Origin: Desulfuromonadales bacterium
Lineage (GTDB): Bacteria; Desulfobacterota; Desulfuromonadia; Geobacterales; Pseudopelobacteraceae
Assembly: GCA_015688915.1 (NCBI GenBank)
Contig: JAATGX010000209.1
Coordinates: forward strand, 1-28,722
DNA length: 28,722 nucleotides
Direction: 5' to 3'
Below, piece after piece: positions 1 through 7,535 of this stretch (positions within the stretch are counted from its first letter, which is position 1; each line of letters begins with the position of its first letter). The notes beneath the pieces are model-generated. The model was not told where the DNA came from. It saw only the letters and a program-made list of their open reading frames with translations, and searched no databases. The translations under genes and the position numbers were made by a program.

Positions 1-139
1 CCGGAAACATCTCGGTCAGGATGATGTCGGCGCTCGCCTCGGCCTGGTCGAGGATGCCCCCCTCCACAGCCAGGTCCGCAACGCTGATCCCTCCCAAATC
101 GACTGGCAACAGCAGTTTAAGGACATTTTTATGCGACAC
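1..139 (-). CDS. YmfQ/Mu gp48-like tail protein (DUF2313), partial
   Basis: Only the first 46 residues are present; the gene continues past the window start. The reading frame opens with GTG at 139 and overlaps the end of the baseplate J gene by 11 bases, a spacing typical of translational coupling in tail operons. The visible part has the N-terminal pattern of the Mu gp48/YmfQ family: a run of leucines and a proline (LKLLLPVD), then an acidic-alanine helix (EGGILDQAEASADIILTEMFP region). These proteins lie at the baseplate periphery just before the tail-fibre genes, so fibre genes are expected further left. The family call rests on a short segment and on position after gp47, and is moderately secure. 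Confidence 0.7.
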   Translation of the reverse strand, partial: MSHKNVLKLLLPVDLGGISVADLAVEGGILDQAEASADIILTEMFP

Positions 140-905
140 GTATCACCCCCGGCCGGATGATGGTGGTAACGTCGGCGGTGACGGTGTCGGCAGGCACAGT
201 CAGGTCCACCGTCTCGGCGCCGCCGGTGACGGCGATCTGGATCAGACGGGCCGTGAACAGCGCCTCGCCGGTGGACAGGCTGGCCAGATAGTCGGTGATG
301 TCGCTGGCGATGCGCTCCCGGTCGGCGCCAGCGCCGGTGACGGTCATGGTGACATCCTGAATAATGAAGGTCGACGACAGTACCCGGAACGCCTCATAGG
401 TCACTGGCCGCACGTCGTCGATATATGCCCGTACTGCATCCTTCAACTCGTCGTTCGGTATCTCGGAACCGGTGACGGCCTGGTCGGCGACAATCACCAC
501 ATCCACCGTGCCGAGTCCTTGGCCCAGGGGGATGCAGTACGCTTCCTTGACCCCGTCCACCGACGTGGCCCACTTGACGTAGTCGTACTTGTTCCCGCCG
601 GCTGGCGGGCGGCGAATATAGTCCAGCAGCCGGGCCAACAGTTGCGCATCGCTCTCCCCGGGCTTGCGGGTAAGTCCGCGCACTAGGGCGTGATGCTCCA
701 GGTTGTCGGTGTCCGCCGTGTCCGGGAATATCTGCTGGGCAATATAGTCCTGGTACTTGTATAGTCCCCAGAGGGCGCTGGCCAGACAGGCCGACCGGAC
801 GAATACCAGACTCCCCTGGGAGATGTCGACATCGGGGAACTGGTTGACGTAGTCGGTGAGGATTGAGTTCAGCAGCTCGTCAAAATCTTTTTGAAACACC
901 ATCAC
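129..905 (-). CDS. Baseplate assembly protein J (Mu gp47-like)
   Basis: This 258-residue protein belongs to the Baseplate_J family, which forms the wedges of contractile-tail baseplates. The N-terminal helix region contains the typical stretch around SQGSLVFVRSA. The central signature is residues SDAQLLARLLDYIRRPPAGG followed by NKYDYVKWA and VDGVKEAY, and the C-terminal part has the RPVTYE/VTMTVTG pattern. Mu gp47 is roughly 360 residues. Here the segment between the GLTRKPG motif and the PPAGG motif is very short, so the beta-rich middle domain seen in longer homologues is missing; P2 gpJ is similarly compact. It overlaps the gp46-like gene upstream by 4 bases. Confident family assignment. 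Confidence 0.9.
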   Translation of the reverse strand: MMVFQKDFDELLNSILTDYVNQFPDVDISQGSLVFVRSACLASALWGLYKYQDYIAQQIFPDTADTDNLEHHALVRGLTRKPGESDAQLLARLLDYIRRPPAGGNKYDYVKWATSVDGVKEAYCIPLGQGLGTVDVVIVADQAVTGSEIPNDELKDAVRAYIDDVRPVTYEAFRVLSSTFIIQDVTMTVTGAGADRERIASDITDYLASLSTGEALFTARLIQIAVTGGAETVDLTVPADTVTADVTTIIRPGVIRVA

Positions 906-1261
906 ACGACCTCCTTGAAGGTTTCGTAGGTCACTGTCCGGCCATCGGCCTGGGTCGCCTCCACCAGCAGCTTCAGGCGGGTGGGGTCTTGCAGGCGGTC
1001 GTGCTCCACATACACCTCAATCGCCCTTGCCGCGCCCGAATCCAGAATCCATTTCAGGGCCTCCTCGGCCCAGCGCTTCACCAGCCTGGCATTCTGCTCG
1101 GTGTTTTTCAGCCGCCGGGTATCCCTCATGCCGAAATCGGGGTTGAACCACCAGGTGCCCTTGATGATTGCCAGCGACAGGGTGATGTTGTTGGAGATGT
1201 CGCCCACCGGCACAAACGACATATCCAGTTGCTGGTTGTATATGATCGCGAAGTCCATCAT
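902..1261 (-). CDS. Mu gp46-like baseplate protein (GP46 family)
   Basis: A 119-residue protein of the phage GP46 family, a baseplate wedge component equivalent in position to gpW/gp25 proteins. The diagnostic motif is a paired tryptophan followed by an aromatic-Asp-Phe-Gly element (GTWWFNPDFGMRDTRR), then a helix with conserved WAEEALKWILDSGAA, and a C-terminal beta segment ending in TVTYETFKEVV. The start ATG at 1261 is followed directly by a second ATG. The 3' end overlaps the baseplate J gene by 4 bases, so the two are likely translated together. It is part of the late tail operon read toward the window start. Confidence 0.88.
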   Translation of the reverse strand: MMDFAIIYNQQLDMSFVPVGDISNNITLSLAIIKGTWWFNPDFGMRDTRRLKNTEQNARLVKRWAEEALKWILDSGAARAIEVYVEHDRLQDPTRLKLLVEATQADGRTVTYETFKEVV

Positions 1262-1263
1262 GC

Positions 1264-1476
1264 CTACCTGATTTGCAGATCGTGGCTATCGCCGCGGGAG
1301 TCCTGGCCTACGGCCTCGCCGTTGCTGGTGATCTCATCCACCACGGAGTTGGCAATGGCCTGGGCGAGTTTCGGCAGCCAGTTGCCGTTATCCCGGCCAT
1401 TCGTGGCCACATCAAACCCCTGGGCGGTCAGTTCGCCCAATATCCTGTCTTTCAGAGCGCTTTTGTTCAGAGCCAT
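1264..1476 (-). CDS. Small phage protein between gp45- and gp46-like genes
   Basis: A 70-residue protein of unknown function sits between the baseplate spike and gp46-like genes, two bases from the latter. The sequence is mostly helical (KSALKDRILGELTAQGF, then WLPKLAQAIANSVVDEITSNGE) with a polar tail, and has no signal peptide or membrane segment. Proteins with the WLPKLAQAIA-type pattern occur at this place in several Mu-like and related prophages (recollection, not a search), so it is probably a minor baseplate or assembly factor. Function is inferred from position only. Confidence 0.72.
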   Translation of the reverse strand: MALNKSALKDRILGELTAQGFDVATNGRDNGNWLPKLAQAIANSVVDEITSNGEAVGQDSRGDSHDLQIR

Positions 1477-1483
1477 GAGCCCA

Positions 1484-1978
1484 TCACCCCTTGCTCGCCG
1501 TCACGTCGACGCTGTAGTCGGAGTGATCGTGGCCGGTAAACGGGCATTTGCACGTTTTGGTCACCACGCCGCTCGTATCACCGCTGCCGCCGTCCAGCTC
1601 GATGGTGCCACCGCTCTTGACCGTCGTTTTGCCGTCAACAGTGATGTCGCACACCCCGCCAGACTCAATAAACATGCGCTTGCCGGTCTTGACGTGGATC
1701 TCGTTGCTGCGCTTCAGATGTATTTTGTCCCCTTCGTCAGTGTAGAGGGCCACCTCTCCCTCCTCCAAGGCGATGCGGTAGCGCCGGTCGTCGCTGGCAA
1801 CGGCGATATAGTGGTTCCCTTCCCGCAGGATGATCAGCTCGGCCCCCTGTAGCGGCCTGCTGGTCAACCCGTAATGCTGGAACAGCTCCCGGTCGGCGAT
1901 CTCCTCATCGGCGCGGCCGCTGGCCGTGAACCGCTGGATAACCCCCTGCACCACGCTTTTCACGATTCCCCGGATCAT
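1484..1978 (-). CDS. Baseplate spike/assembly protein V (Mu gp45-like)
   Basis: A 164-residue protein of the Mu gp45 family, the membrane-piercing spike at the tip of the contractile tail. The frame is open 49 codons further upstream, but that extension lies inside the gp44-like gene in another frame and reads like a shadow. The ATG at 1978 shares one base with the gp44 stop codon (TAATG), so I chose it. After an N-terminal helix come an OB-fold-like region (LTSRPLQGAELIILREGNHYI) and a repetitive beta-helix segment (KIHLKRSNEIHVKTGKRMFI, CDITVDGKTTVKSGGTIEL). The C-terminus is CPFTGHDHSDYSVDVTASKG. The histidine and cysteine residues there are a plausible metal site for a spike tip, which is inference. 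Confidence 0.86.
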   Translation of the reverse strand: MIRGIVKSVVQGVIQRFTASGRADEEIADRELFQHYGLTSRPLQGAELIILREGNHYIAVASDDRRYRIALEEGEVALYTDEGDKIHLKRSNEIHVKTGKRMFIESGGVCDITVDGKTTVKSGGTIELDGGSGDTSGVVTKTCKCPFTGHDHSDYSVDVTASKG

Positions 1979-3048
1979 TACGCCACCATCCCCGGCAGGC
2001 CCAGGCGCAGCTTGGTGCAGGAGCCTTCCGCCTTTGAGCGGGTAAACGTGCGGCCATAGATCAGATACCCACCATGGACTTCGTTCAACTCGTCGTTGAC
2101 CTCGACCAGCTCGTTGATCGCCCAATTTCTCCGGCCCTGGCTGTGGCCTGGCGCCGTATAGGCGAGTCGGAACCCGTCGCGGCGCATCTTCTCCAGGAGC
2201 AGCCGACCGTGCAGCTTGGGAGTCTGGGAATCATTGTTCAGCGTGGCCACGAACGGCTTGTAGAACGGGAAGTCAGGGTCCGGCGTAACGGCCCAGGAAT
2301 TGATATTGGCTGCGCGCATCGTGTCAGCGTCGAATCCCTGGGACTGGTTGATCACCGTCACCTGGCTATAGCGCTGAGAGATATCCTCGGTCACTTCGCC
2401 CTCCTGCACATTGTTCCCCGTGCCGTCGTTGCGGAGTATGATGCGGAAGGCCGCGGCGCCACCGGTCTTCGGCCGCCCGAACACAAAGGTGCCGTCAGGC
2501 ATGGCGTAGAACATCAGCCCGCGGCTCATGGCATAGGTCCGCAGCACCTCGAATACCGTCATGCCCGGCTCGATCTGGGAGAGTTTCTGCGGCGTATCCA
2601 GGAAGCCGACCACGGGGCTATCAACGGTCTTCTTCTCCTTCAGATTGCCGACCACGTCCTGCTGGTAGACGAGCTGCTTGCGGTTGATGTACGGCACCTT
2701 CTTCAACAGCATCTCGGCCAGTTGCTTCACCGTTTTCCCCTTGAGGGTCATGAACTGCTCGCAGTAGCTGTCCACCAGCAGCCCCGTCAGATCGCGCCCC
2801 TCAACCACCAGGCGCTTGCCGTTATTTTTGTCGGCTCTTCGGGTGGTGCGGTCCACCAGTCCGGTCAGCTCCAGGACGCCGTTCACCCGCGCCTCGCAGC
2901 GCATCCCCGTCGCCACCGGGGCCTCCGGGTCCATCAACTCCAGGCTGAATGCATCGGCCGGCGTGTAGATGTCCGCATCCAGGGAGTAGGATTGGAAATT
3001 GTCGATGCGCCGGCCATTGACCAGCAATTCTACCGTATCACCGGGCAT
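1978..3048 (-). CDS. Tail/baseplate hub protein P (Mu gp44-like, gpD family)
   Basis: A 356-residue protein matching the Mu gp44/P2 gpD group, the baseplate hub on which the spike sits. The start MPGDTVELLVNGRRIDNF and the following YTPADAFSLEL pattern are typical: the first beta domain is followed by a GVLELTGLVDR element. A central region (residues about 75-190) contains VVEGRDLTGLLVDSYCEQF and the helix KTVKQLAEMLLKKV. The C-terminal part ends with HGGYLIYGRTFTRS and TKLRLGLPGMVA. Mu gp44 is of similar length. It overlaps the gene upstream by 11 bases and shares one base with the spike gene downstream, so hub and spike are probably translated in a fixed ratio. Confidence 0.88.
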   Translation of the reverse strand: MPGDTVELLVNGRRIDNFQSYSLDADIYTPADAFSLELMDPEAPVATGMRCEARVNGVLELTGLVDRTTRRADKNNGKRLVVEGRDLTGLLVDSYCEQFMTLKGKTVKQLAEMLLKKVPYINRKQLVYQQDVVGNLKEKKTVDSPVVGFLDTPQKLSQIEPGMTVFEVLRTYAMSRGLMFYAMPDGTFVFGRPKTGGAAAFRIILRNDGTGNNVQEGEVTEDISQRYSQVTVINQSQGFDADTMRAANINSWAVTPDPDFPFYKPFVATLNNDSQTPKLHGRLLLEKMRRDGFRLAYTAPGHSQGRRNWAINELVEVNDELNEVHGGYLIYGRTFTRSKAEGSCTKLRLGLPGMVA

Positions 3049-4438
3049 ACACGTTCACCCTCCCGCTGGCCATGTTCGGTTTCGGAATCCTGTTGATGCT
3101 GTGGATGCGCTCGGCGTAGTTGTACGGCAAGCCGCGCATCAGGCAAACCAGGTGCAGCGGCAGCGGGTGGGCCAGCGTGATGGCCACGATCTTTTCCCGT
3201 TCCAGCTTCACGGTGTTGGCATACTCCAGGAGGAGCCGGGCCATGGTTTTCAAGGTGTTCTGGGACTGCCGGCCGGAGTCTTCCGCCGTTCCGTTGCCCC
3301 CGCTGGCCGTTGCGGCGATGGCCCCCTGGATCATCTCTCGGGAGGTGGCCAGGGTGGTCTCCAGATCAATGGCGGTCATGATCTGCTGGTCCGCCGCCTG
3401 TTTCAGGTACCGGCCGGTGGCGGCGAAACTCGGGGTCTGCTCGGACCGCCGGAGCATCTGACGGACCTCTTCGTCCGCCTTGAACATGGCGCCGGCGGAG
3501 AGCGCCATCTGCGCCGCCGCCGCCACCCGCACCACCGGCACGGCGGCAAAGACCGGGTTGCCGGCCGTGATGGCAGCAGTGGCTGACGCAGCACCGACGC
3601 TCCCCGCGACGGCCTGCCGGGATACTTCCACCCGGTTTTCCAGGTCCAGGGCCGCTGCCTGAAAACTCCGGACGAACCGGGGCGGAGCACTGGACAAGCT
3701 GGCATAGCTGATCGCGTATCGCTCCAGGCACCGGGCCAGGGCGCCAACGACCCGGCCCGGCAGGTTGGTGGCAAAACTGATCGTGGCGGTCAGGCTGTTG
3801 GTCGAGTTGGTTATCTCCGCCAGTGTCGCCTCAATGGTAGCCACCACGGCGTCCACCTGCCGCAGGTACGATCTCGCCGCCGCGTTGAGGCCGTGGTACT
3901 GGTCGATAAGCGGCGCCAGCGGGTCGAGCGCCTGCTCCAGGAACGCTTCTCCCGCCAGTCCCAACTGGCCGAGGATGTTATCGGTCACGCTCTCCTCCAG
4001 ATCGTCCAGGGTGTCGGCATAGGCCTCCTCGACCGGGGCCTCCACATCCGTCAGCTCGTACTCGATGTCGGCCAGGTTGCTCGCCAGGGACTCGACAAAG
4101 GTCAGATCGATCTCGGCATTCTGCTCCTGGTCGTCTGCCTTGATCGACACCTGCTCCACGCTTCCCTGCAACGGTCCGTACTTGGGATGGATCAGCTCAA
4201 ACAGCTCCTGCGACTTGAGGTGGTTGAGGAAATCGATATGGTCGGCATAGGTCTGGTGCGCGCCGTCGTCCCAGAAATGGCAGCGGATGTGGATCACTCG
4301 CGCCTTCAGCCCCATGTCCTCCAGGATGGCACCGTTCAGCTTCGGGATATCGTGCCGGACGATCACCTTCTCGAACTGGTCGTCGATGGTTTCTATTTCC
4401 AGGTCGTAGCCGTCCAGGGTGGCGTCAAAGAGGTCCAT
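3038..4438 (-). CDS. DNA circularisation/tail protein N (Mu gp43-like, DNA_circ_N)
   Basis: A 466-residue protein of the DNA_circ_N family (Mu gpN/gp43), a tail protein between the tape measure and the hub genes. The N-terminal 100 residues carry the family pattern: MDLFDATLDGYDLEIETIDD, HDIPKLNGAILEDMG, then HIRCHFWDD and PKYGPLQGSVEQ. The middle is a long alanine-rich helical region (about 180-370), and the C-terminus has the LVCLMRGLPYNYAERI pattern with the conserved YAERI-N stretch. In Mu this protein is needed for tail completion; the name comes from a proposed role in circularising DNA. The ATG overlaps the stop of the tape-measure gene by one base (TGATG). Confidence 0.87.
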   Translation of the reverse strand: MDLFDATLDGYDLEIETIDDQFEKVIVRHDIPKLNGAILEDMGLKARVIHIRCHFWDDGAHQTYADHIDFLNHLKSQELFELIHPKYGPLQGSVEQVSIKADDQEQNAEIDLTFVESLASNLADIEYELTDVEAPVEEAYADTLDDLEESVTDNILGQLGLAGEAFLEQALDPLAPLIDQYHGLNAAARSYLRQVDAVVATIEATLAEITNSTNSLTATISFATNLPGRVVGALARCLERYAISYASLSSAPPRFVRSFQAAALDLENRVEVSRQAVAGSVGAASATAAITAGNPVFAAVPVVRVAAAAQMALSAGAMFKADEEVRQMLRRSEQTPSFAATGRYLKQAADQQIMTAIDLETTLATSREMIQGAIAATASGGNGTAEDSGRQSQNTLKTMARLLLEYANTVKLEREKIVAITLAHPLPLHLVCLMRGLPYNYAERIHSINRIPKPNMASGRVNVYAR

Positions 4439-6366
4439 CAGGCGCCCCCGGTCGTCATCAGGGCGTTGAAAAAGGCGCCGCGGTTGACGGAGGTGGTGGT
4501 ATTCGGGTCGGCGGTCTGCACAAAGGCCCGACCGGAGCCGTCAATCTGGATATCGATCTTGATGTCATTCTTCACCGCCGCGGTGGAGGCTAGTCTGCTG
4601 TCCGGCAAACCGGCAAGCCGGGCCGCCAGGGGCAGGCCGCCGCTGCCGAGGGTCTGTCCCGGCTGCTGCCGGGGCCCGGGTTGCAACTCCGCGGCCGTCC
4701 TCGACGCCGCAGTGGTCGTCTGAGCCGCCATCATGGCCGTCCCGTTGGCCGGAGGCTGCTGGGGGTGGAGCATGTCGTACACCACATCTGCCAGGTGGTC
4801 GCTCTTGCCGCCAGTCATCGTGCGTGTGGCGAAATCCAGGCCATAGTTGATGCCGGTACCGACCGCATACCCTCCGGCGGCCGCCAGCCCGACCCACCCG
4901 GCCCGGGCACCGAGACCGGCCAGGACGCTTCCCTTGGTCAACGGGTTCTTGGCGAGCTGCCACGCAGTTCCTATCGCGCCCATCGCCTTCTTCAGGGCAG
5001 GCATCCCCCCGGGCTTGCTGCCGGGGAATCCCCACCCTTGGCCCGGCAGCATGGAGAGGTGCTTGTTCACCACGTACACCGGCAGCGGCATGCCGCCCCC
5101 GGCTAGGCCGCCGGCAGCACCAATCGGGCCGCCCATTCGGCCGCCAATCCATGAGCGCACCTTCCTGACCGCGACGTAGCCGCCAGCCAGCAGCCCTGCG
5201 GCCGCCACAGGATTATCCGCCGCCCACTTCACGCCGCCGGCCGCCGTGGCGGCGACCCCCGAGGCGCGTTCTGATTTCATGGCAACGGACTTGGTGATCT
5301 GCCCTTCTTTCAGCTTGCCCCAGGTGGTCTCCTTGACCTTCTGGGAATCGTCGGCTACCACCGGCTGGTCGGCGCTGGCCAGTATCTGGTCCCGCATCTT
5401 CTTGTAGTCGTTCCAGTCCTGCATCAGTCCGGCCATGAAGTTCGCCGCCCCGTGGTCCTGGATGCCGATGGCCTTCAGCGCTGTCTCCGAGCCGCCGAAG
5501 CTCTTTTTTTTCAGGTCCTCGAAAAACATGTCGATGTCTTTGCCCGGCTTGAACTTCCCCCCCTGCCTCACGTCGATGTAATCGGACATGTTGAAGCCGA
5601 TTTTTTTGAATTGCTGGCGATACGTCGTGATGTGGCCGAAGAAACTCCGCATGTCCGTAGCCGCCTCACTGCCGGTGGAGCGGTGGTGGCGGGCGATCTG
5701 GAGCATGGCGGAGATCTGGGCCACGCCCCGTTCCCCGGTGATGCCATACGGGGATGCGGCGGCCAAAACCGAGGGGATCTCCTGGGCCATGTTTTTCAGC
5801 TTGAAGGGGCCCAGCTTGCCCGCCTTGGACATCATGTTGAAGGAACGGCCCAGTTTCTCTGGGGATATATTCATCTTTTGCAGCAGGTCGATGGATGTCC
5901 CGGCAATATCCCGCACATTCGCGAAGGTCGCCGTGGCGGTCTGATTGATGGCGTGCATCCCCCTGATAGCTACACGGGGATCAATGCCGGCGGCCACCAT
6001 CTGCTGGAACGCTGCAAGCTGGTCTTCCGGCAGTTGCAGGTCGGTTTTGGACAGGGCCAGTATCTGCTGGCGAATATCGTTCATCTCTTTTGCGGTCAGC
6101 TCGCCGGTCAGGCGCATCTCGGTCAGGCCTCGCTCAAACTCGGCCACATCCTTGATGGTCTGCCATGCCAGCCCGGCCCCGCCGACCATGTTGCTCGCCT
6201 TGAGCAGGTCACCACCGATGCTGGCGATGCGGCGTCCCGCCGCTTGCCAGCCGCTGGAGAACTGGCTGGCCGAGCGAAGACCGTTGCGGGTCAGATCGGC
6301 CAGCCCCTGGGTCACCTGCGACACCCCGGTCAACCCCAGGGCTATGAAGAGTGGAATATTTGACAT
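4438..6366 (-). CDS. Tail tape measure protein (Mu gp42-like)
   Basis: A 642-residue tape measure protein, which sets tail length and occupies the tail-tube lumen. The N-terminal third shows the TP901-type tape-measure pattern: helices around DLTRNGLRSASQFSSGWQAA, then FERGLTEMRLTGELTAKEMN, LPEDQLAAFQQMVAAGIDP and MAQEIPSVLAAASPYGITG. Residues of about 370-530 contain alanine/glycine-rich hydrophobic stretches (AAGGVKWAADNPVAAAGLLA, VLAGLGARAGWVGLAAAGGY) that could insert into the host membrane. The C-terminal 60 residues end in beta-like NDIKIDIQIDGSGRAFV. No strong Shine-Dalgarno precedes the ATG at 6366. In length it fits a tail somewhat shorter than that of lambda-type siphophages. Confidence 0.9.
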   Translation of the reverse strand: MSNIPLFIALGLTGVSQVTQGLADLTRNGLRSASQFSSGWQAAGRRIASIGGDLLKASNMVGGAGLAWQTIKDVAEFERGLTEMRLTGELTAKEMNDIRQQILALSKTDLQLPEDQLAAFQQMVAAGIDPRVAIRGMHAINQTATATFANVRDIAGTSIDLLQKMNISPEKLGRSFNMMSKAGKLGPFKLKNMAQEIPSVLAAASPYGITGERGVAQISAMLQIARHHRSTGSEAATDMRSFFGHITTYRQQFKKIGFNMSDYIDVRQGGKFKPGKDIDMFFEDLKKKSFGGSETALKAIGIQDHGAANFMAGLMQDWNDYKKMRDQILASADQPVVADDSQKVKETTWGKLKEGQITKSVAMKSERASGVAATAAGGVKWAADNPVAAAGLLAGGYVAVRKVRSWIGGRMGGPIGAAGGLAGGGMPLPVYVVNKHLSMLPGQGWGFPGSKPGGMPALKKAMGAIGTAWQLAKNPLTKGSVLAGLGARAGWVGLAAAGGYAVGTGINYGLDFATRTMTGGKSDHLADVVYDMLHPQQPPANGTAMMAAQTTTAASRTAAELQPGPRQQPGQTLGSGGLPLAARLAGLPDSRLASTAAVKNDIKIDIQIDGSGRAFVQTADPNTTTSVNRGAFFNALMTTGGA

Positions 6367-6466
6367 TAGTTTAAGGTAGTAGTGCCATGGTCACATTCAT
6401 CTGAGTCACACCGGTGCTCTGGTAGCTAAACTGGGTATTCTCCTGTTGGGGAGATTTTGACAGACA

Positions 6467-6601
6467 ATGGTGGTGATCGCCGGTATTGCCGTGGGCACGC
6501 CGGATTTCTACTTCAATTCGCAGGGCCGTCCGGTCACTGCCTGGGTTTGTGTCCTGGTCCTGCTGATGGCGGTGTTGCTGCTTATCCGCCGCCACGCCTG
6601 A
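6467..6601 (+). CDS. Possible 44-residue membrane protein, opposite to the tail operon
   Basis: A short open frame on the plus strand in the otherwise gene-free gap between the chaperone extension and the tape measure gene. The 44 residues contain one clear hydrophobic segment near the C-terminus (AWVCVLVLLMAVLLLIRRHA), followed by positive charges, and a hydrophobic N-terminus (MVVIAGIAVG). Codon third positions are mostly G or C. A GGGGAG sequence lies 13 bases before the ATG, which is further than usual. The last 20 bases overlap the end of the frameshift extension on the other strand. It could be a lysogenically expressed small protein or just an open frame complementary to a polar sequence; I lean slightly to the second. 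Confidence 0.3.
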   Translation: MVVIAGIAVGTPDFYFNSQGRPVTAWVCVLVLLMAVLLLIRRHA

Positions 6602-6773
6602 CCTTCCAGGTTTTCGTCTCCGGCTGCGGTTTCCCCTTCCGCCTCAACTCCTCTTCCATGATCAGCAGGTAGCACCACTGACCTCCCGTCAGCTCGACTG
6701 CCGGCCGGCCAAATACCTGCACAGCTTTTTCAGCAAGTCGATACCGGAGGCATTCAGCAGCAAATCCGGCGTT
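6582..6773 (-). CDS. Frameshift extension of the tail assembly chaperone (gp41.5/gpE'-like)
   Basis: Read in the -1 frame relative to the chaperone gene, this stretch encodes 63 residues ending in TAA at 6582-6584. It has no start codon of its own near its beginning. It starts at the slippery A-AAA-AAA sequence inside the chaperone gene, so the product would be a 191-residue fusion (128 + 63). The extension is clearly protein-like: a charged helix (YRLAEKAVQVFGRPAVEL), a hydrophobic patch with paired aromatics (GGQWCYLLIMEEEL) and a basic tail (RRKGKPQPETKTWKVRR). Known: contractile and siphophage tail operons commonly place a -1 frameshift exactly here, between tube and tape measure genes, making a G/GT pair that loads the tape measure. 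Supported by reading the sequence base by base. Confidence 0.82.
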   Translation of the reverse strand, partial: NAGFAAECLRYRLAEKAVQVFGRPAVELTGGQWCYLLIMEEELRRKGKPQPETKTWKVRRGGG

Positions 6774-7156
6774 TTTTTTACCTCCATCTCCAGCGCCTGG
6801 AACTCCTCGTCGGTCATGGTTGTCAGGCTCGGCGAGCAGGCCCGCTCCAACTCCAGGTACTCACCTACCAGATACTCCCGCTCGCTCCTGGAGAGCAGAG
6901 CCTTGAACGCGGCGTAGGTTTTGGCCAAACGGTTGCCGTCGGCATCACTCACGGCCAGGTAGAGCTGCTGCAGAGCGATCTCCACCATGAGCGCCTCGTC
7001 GTCCAGCTCCGCCGCCTCGATCACCTTCATGCCTACGGCGCGGCACTGCTGCAATTCAGCCTCGGAGAGGATGCGGATGGTCACATCCTCTCCGAGGAAC
7101 TGCACTGTGGTAGTGTTACTGGTACCCGCTTTCAGGCGTTCCAGCAGCAGGCTCAT
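6689..7156 (-). CDS. Tail assembly chaperone, unshifted product (Mu gp41-like)
   Basis: A 155-residue protein between the tail tube and tape measure genes. The N-terminal part is beta-like (TTTVQFLGEDVTIRILSEAEL), followed by mostly acidic helices (AELDDEALMVEIALQQLYLA, SRSEREYLVGEYLELERA) and a leucine-rich C-terminus (PDLLLNASGIDLLKKLCRYL). Such proteins bind the tape measure protein and prime tube assembly and are not part of the finished particle. The start codon overlaps the tube gene stop (ATGA type, 4 bases). Near its 3' end the codons GTA AAA AAA ACG contain a slippery run of eight A residues, and the -1 frame continues 63 codons past that point. Confidence 0.83.
   Translation of the reverse strand: MSLLLERLKAGTSNTTTVQFLGEDVTIRILSEAELQQCRAVGMKVIEAAELDDEALMVEIALQQLYLAVSDADGNRLAKTYAAFKALLSRSEREYLVGEYLELERACSPSLTTMTDEEFQALEMEVKKTPDLLLNASGIDLLKKLCRYLAGRQSS
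6744..6779 (-). promoter_or_regulatory. Programmed -1 frameshift signal (A-AAA-AAA plus stem-loop)
   Basis: On the minus strand the eight-base A run at 6779-6772 contains the heptamer A-AAA-AAA in the correct phase (GTA AAA AAA ACG in frame 0). A 5-bp stem (CCGGA at 6769-6765 with TCCGG at 6748-6744, extendable by a G-U pair) begins three bases after the heptamer. Such a stem stimulates slippage in known cases, although the usual spacer is 5-9 bases. Confidence 0.75.
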
Positions 7157-7512
7157 CTGATCCTCCCGGTGGCGCCCAGGGTCACAGTCCTGACCAACTC
7201 GTTCTCCTCGTCATAGGTCTGGTCAGCGACCTCCAGGGTGCAGACGCCGGTGTAGGTGGTGACCAGGCCGTTGTCGTAGGTGAGGGTGAGCGTCGCGTCG
7301 ACGATGGCGTCAAAATCGAACTCCGGCGAGTTCAGGGGCACTACGTAGTCCACATCCACGCTGTATTCGGGGGTCACTTTCATGTACCCTCGCTTCCGCA
7401 TCAGCTTCACCTGCTTGCGGAGGGTGTACTTCTTTTCGACCACCTTTTTGAAATCGGTGATCTCCTGGCCGTTTACCGCCAGGGAAACTTGGGAAACGTA
7501 CTCATCAGCCAT
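7153..7512 (-). CDS. Tail tube protein (Mu gpM-like)
   Basis: A 119-residue protein directly after the sheath gene, the size and place of the Mu tail tube protein gpM (118 residues). The sequence starts ADEYVSQVSLAVNGQEI, continues with FKKVVEKKYTLRKQVKLM and has beta-rich repeats (SVDVDYVVPLNSPEFDF, ATLTLTYDNGLVTTYTGV), ending in ELVRTVTLGATGRI. This is the beta-barrel pattern of contractile-tail tube subunits, which stack as hexamers inside the sheath. A GGAG Shine-Dalgarno (ACGAAAGGAGCCAGCC) precedes the ATG, consistent with high expression. The 3' end overlaps the chaperone start by 4 bases. Confidence 0.88.
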   Translation of the reverse strand: MADEYVSQVSLAVNGQEITDFKKVVEKKYTLRKQVKLMRKRGYMKVTPEYSVDVDYVVPLNSPEFDFDAIVDATLTLTYDNGLVTTYTGVCTLEVADQTYDEENELVRTVTLGATGRIR

Positions 7513-7535
7513 GGCTGGCTCCTTTCGTGGTTGGG

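Noticed and set aside
863..1852. Long plus-strand open frame across the baseplate genes
   Set aside because: Antisense shadow of four well-identified tail genes; composition is His/Arg/Pro-rich and shows no family.
1979..2125. N-terminal extension of the spike gene
   Set aside because: Lies in a second phase within the hub gene; the TAATG overlap at 1978 gives a better start.
6371..6595. 74-residue minus-strand frame before the tape measure gene
   Set aside because: Low-complexity His/Gln/Asp sequence, complementary to a hydrophobic frame; begins inside the frameshift extension in another phase and has no start signal.
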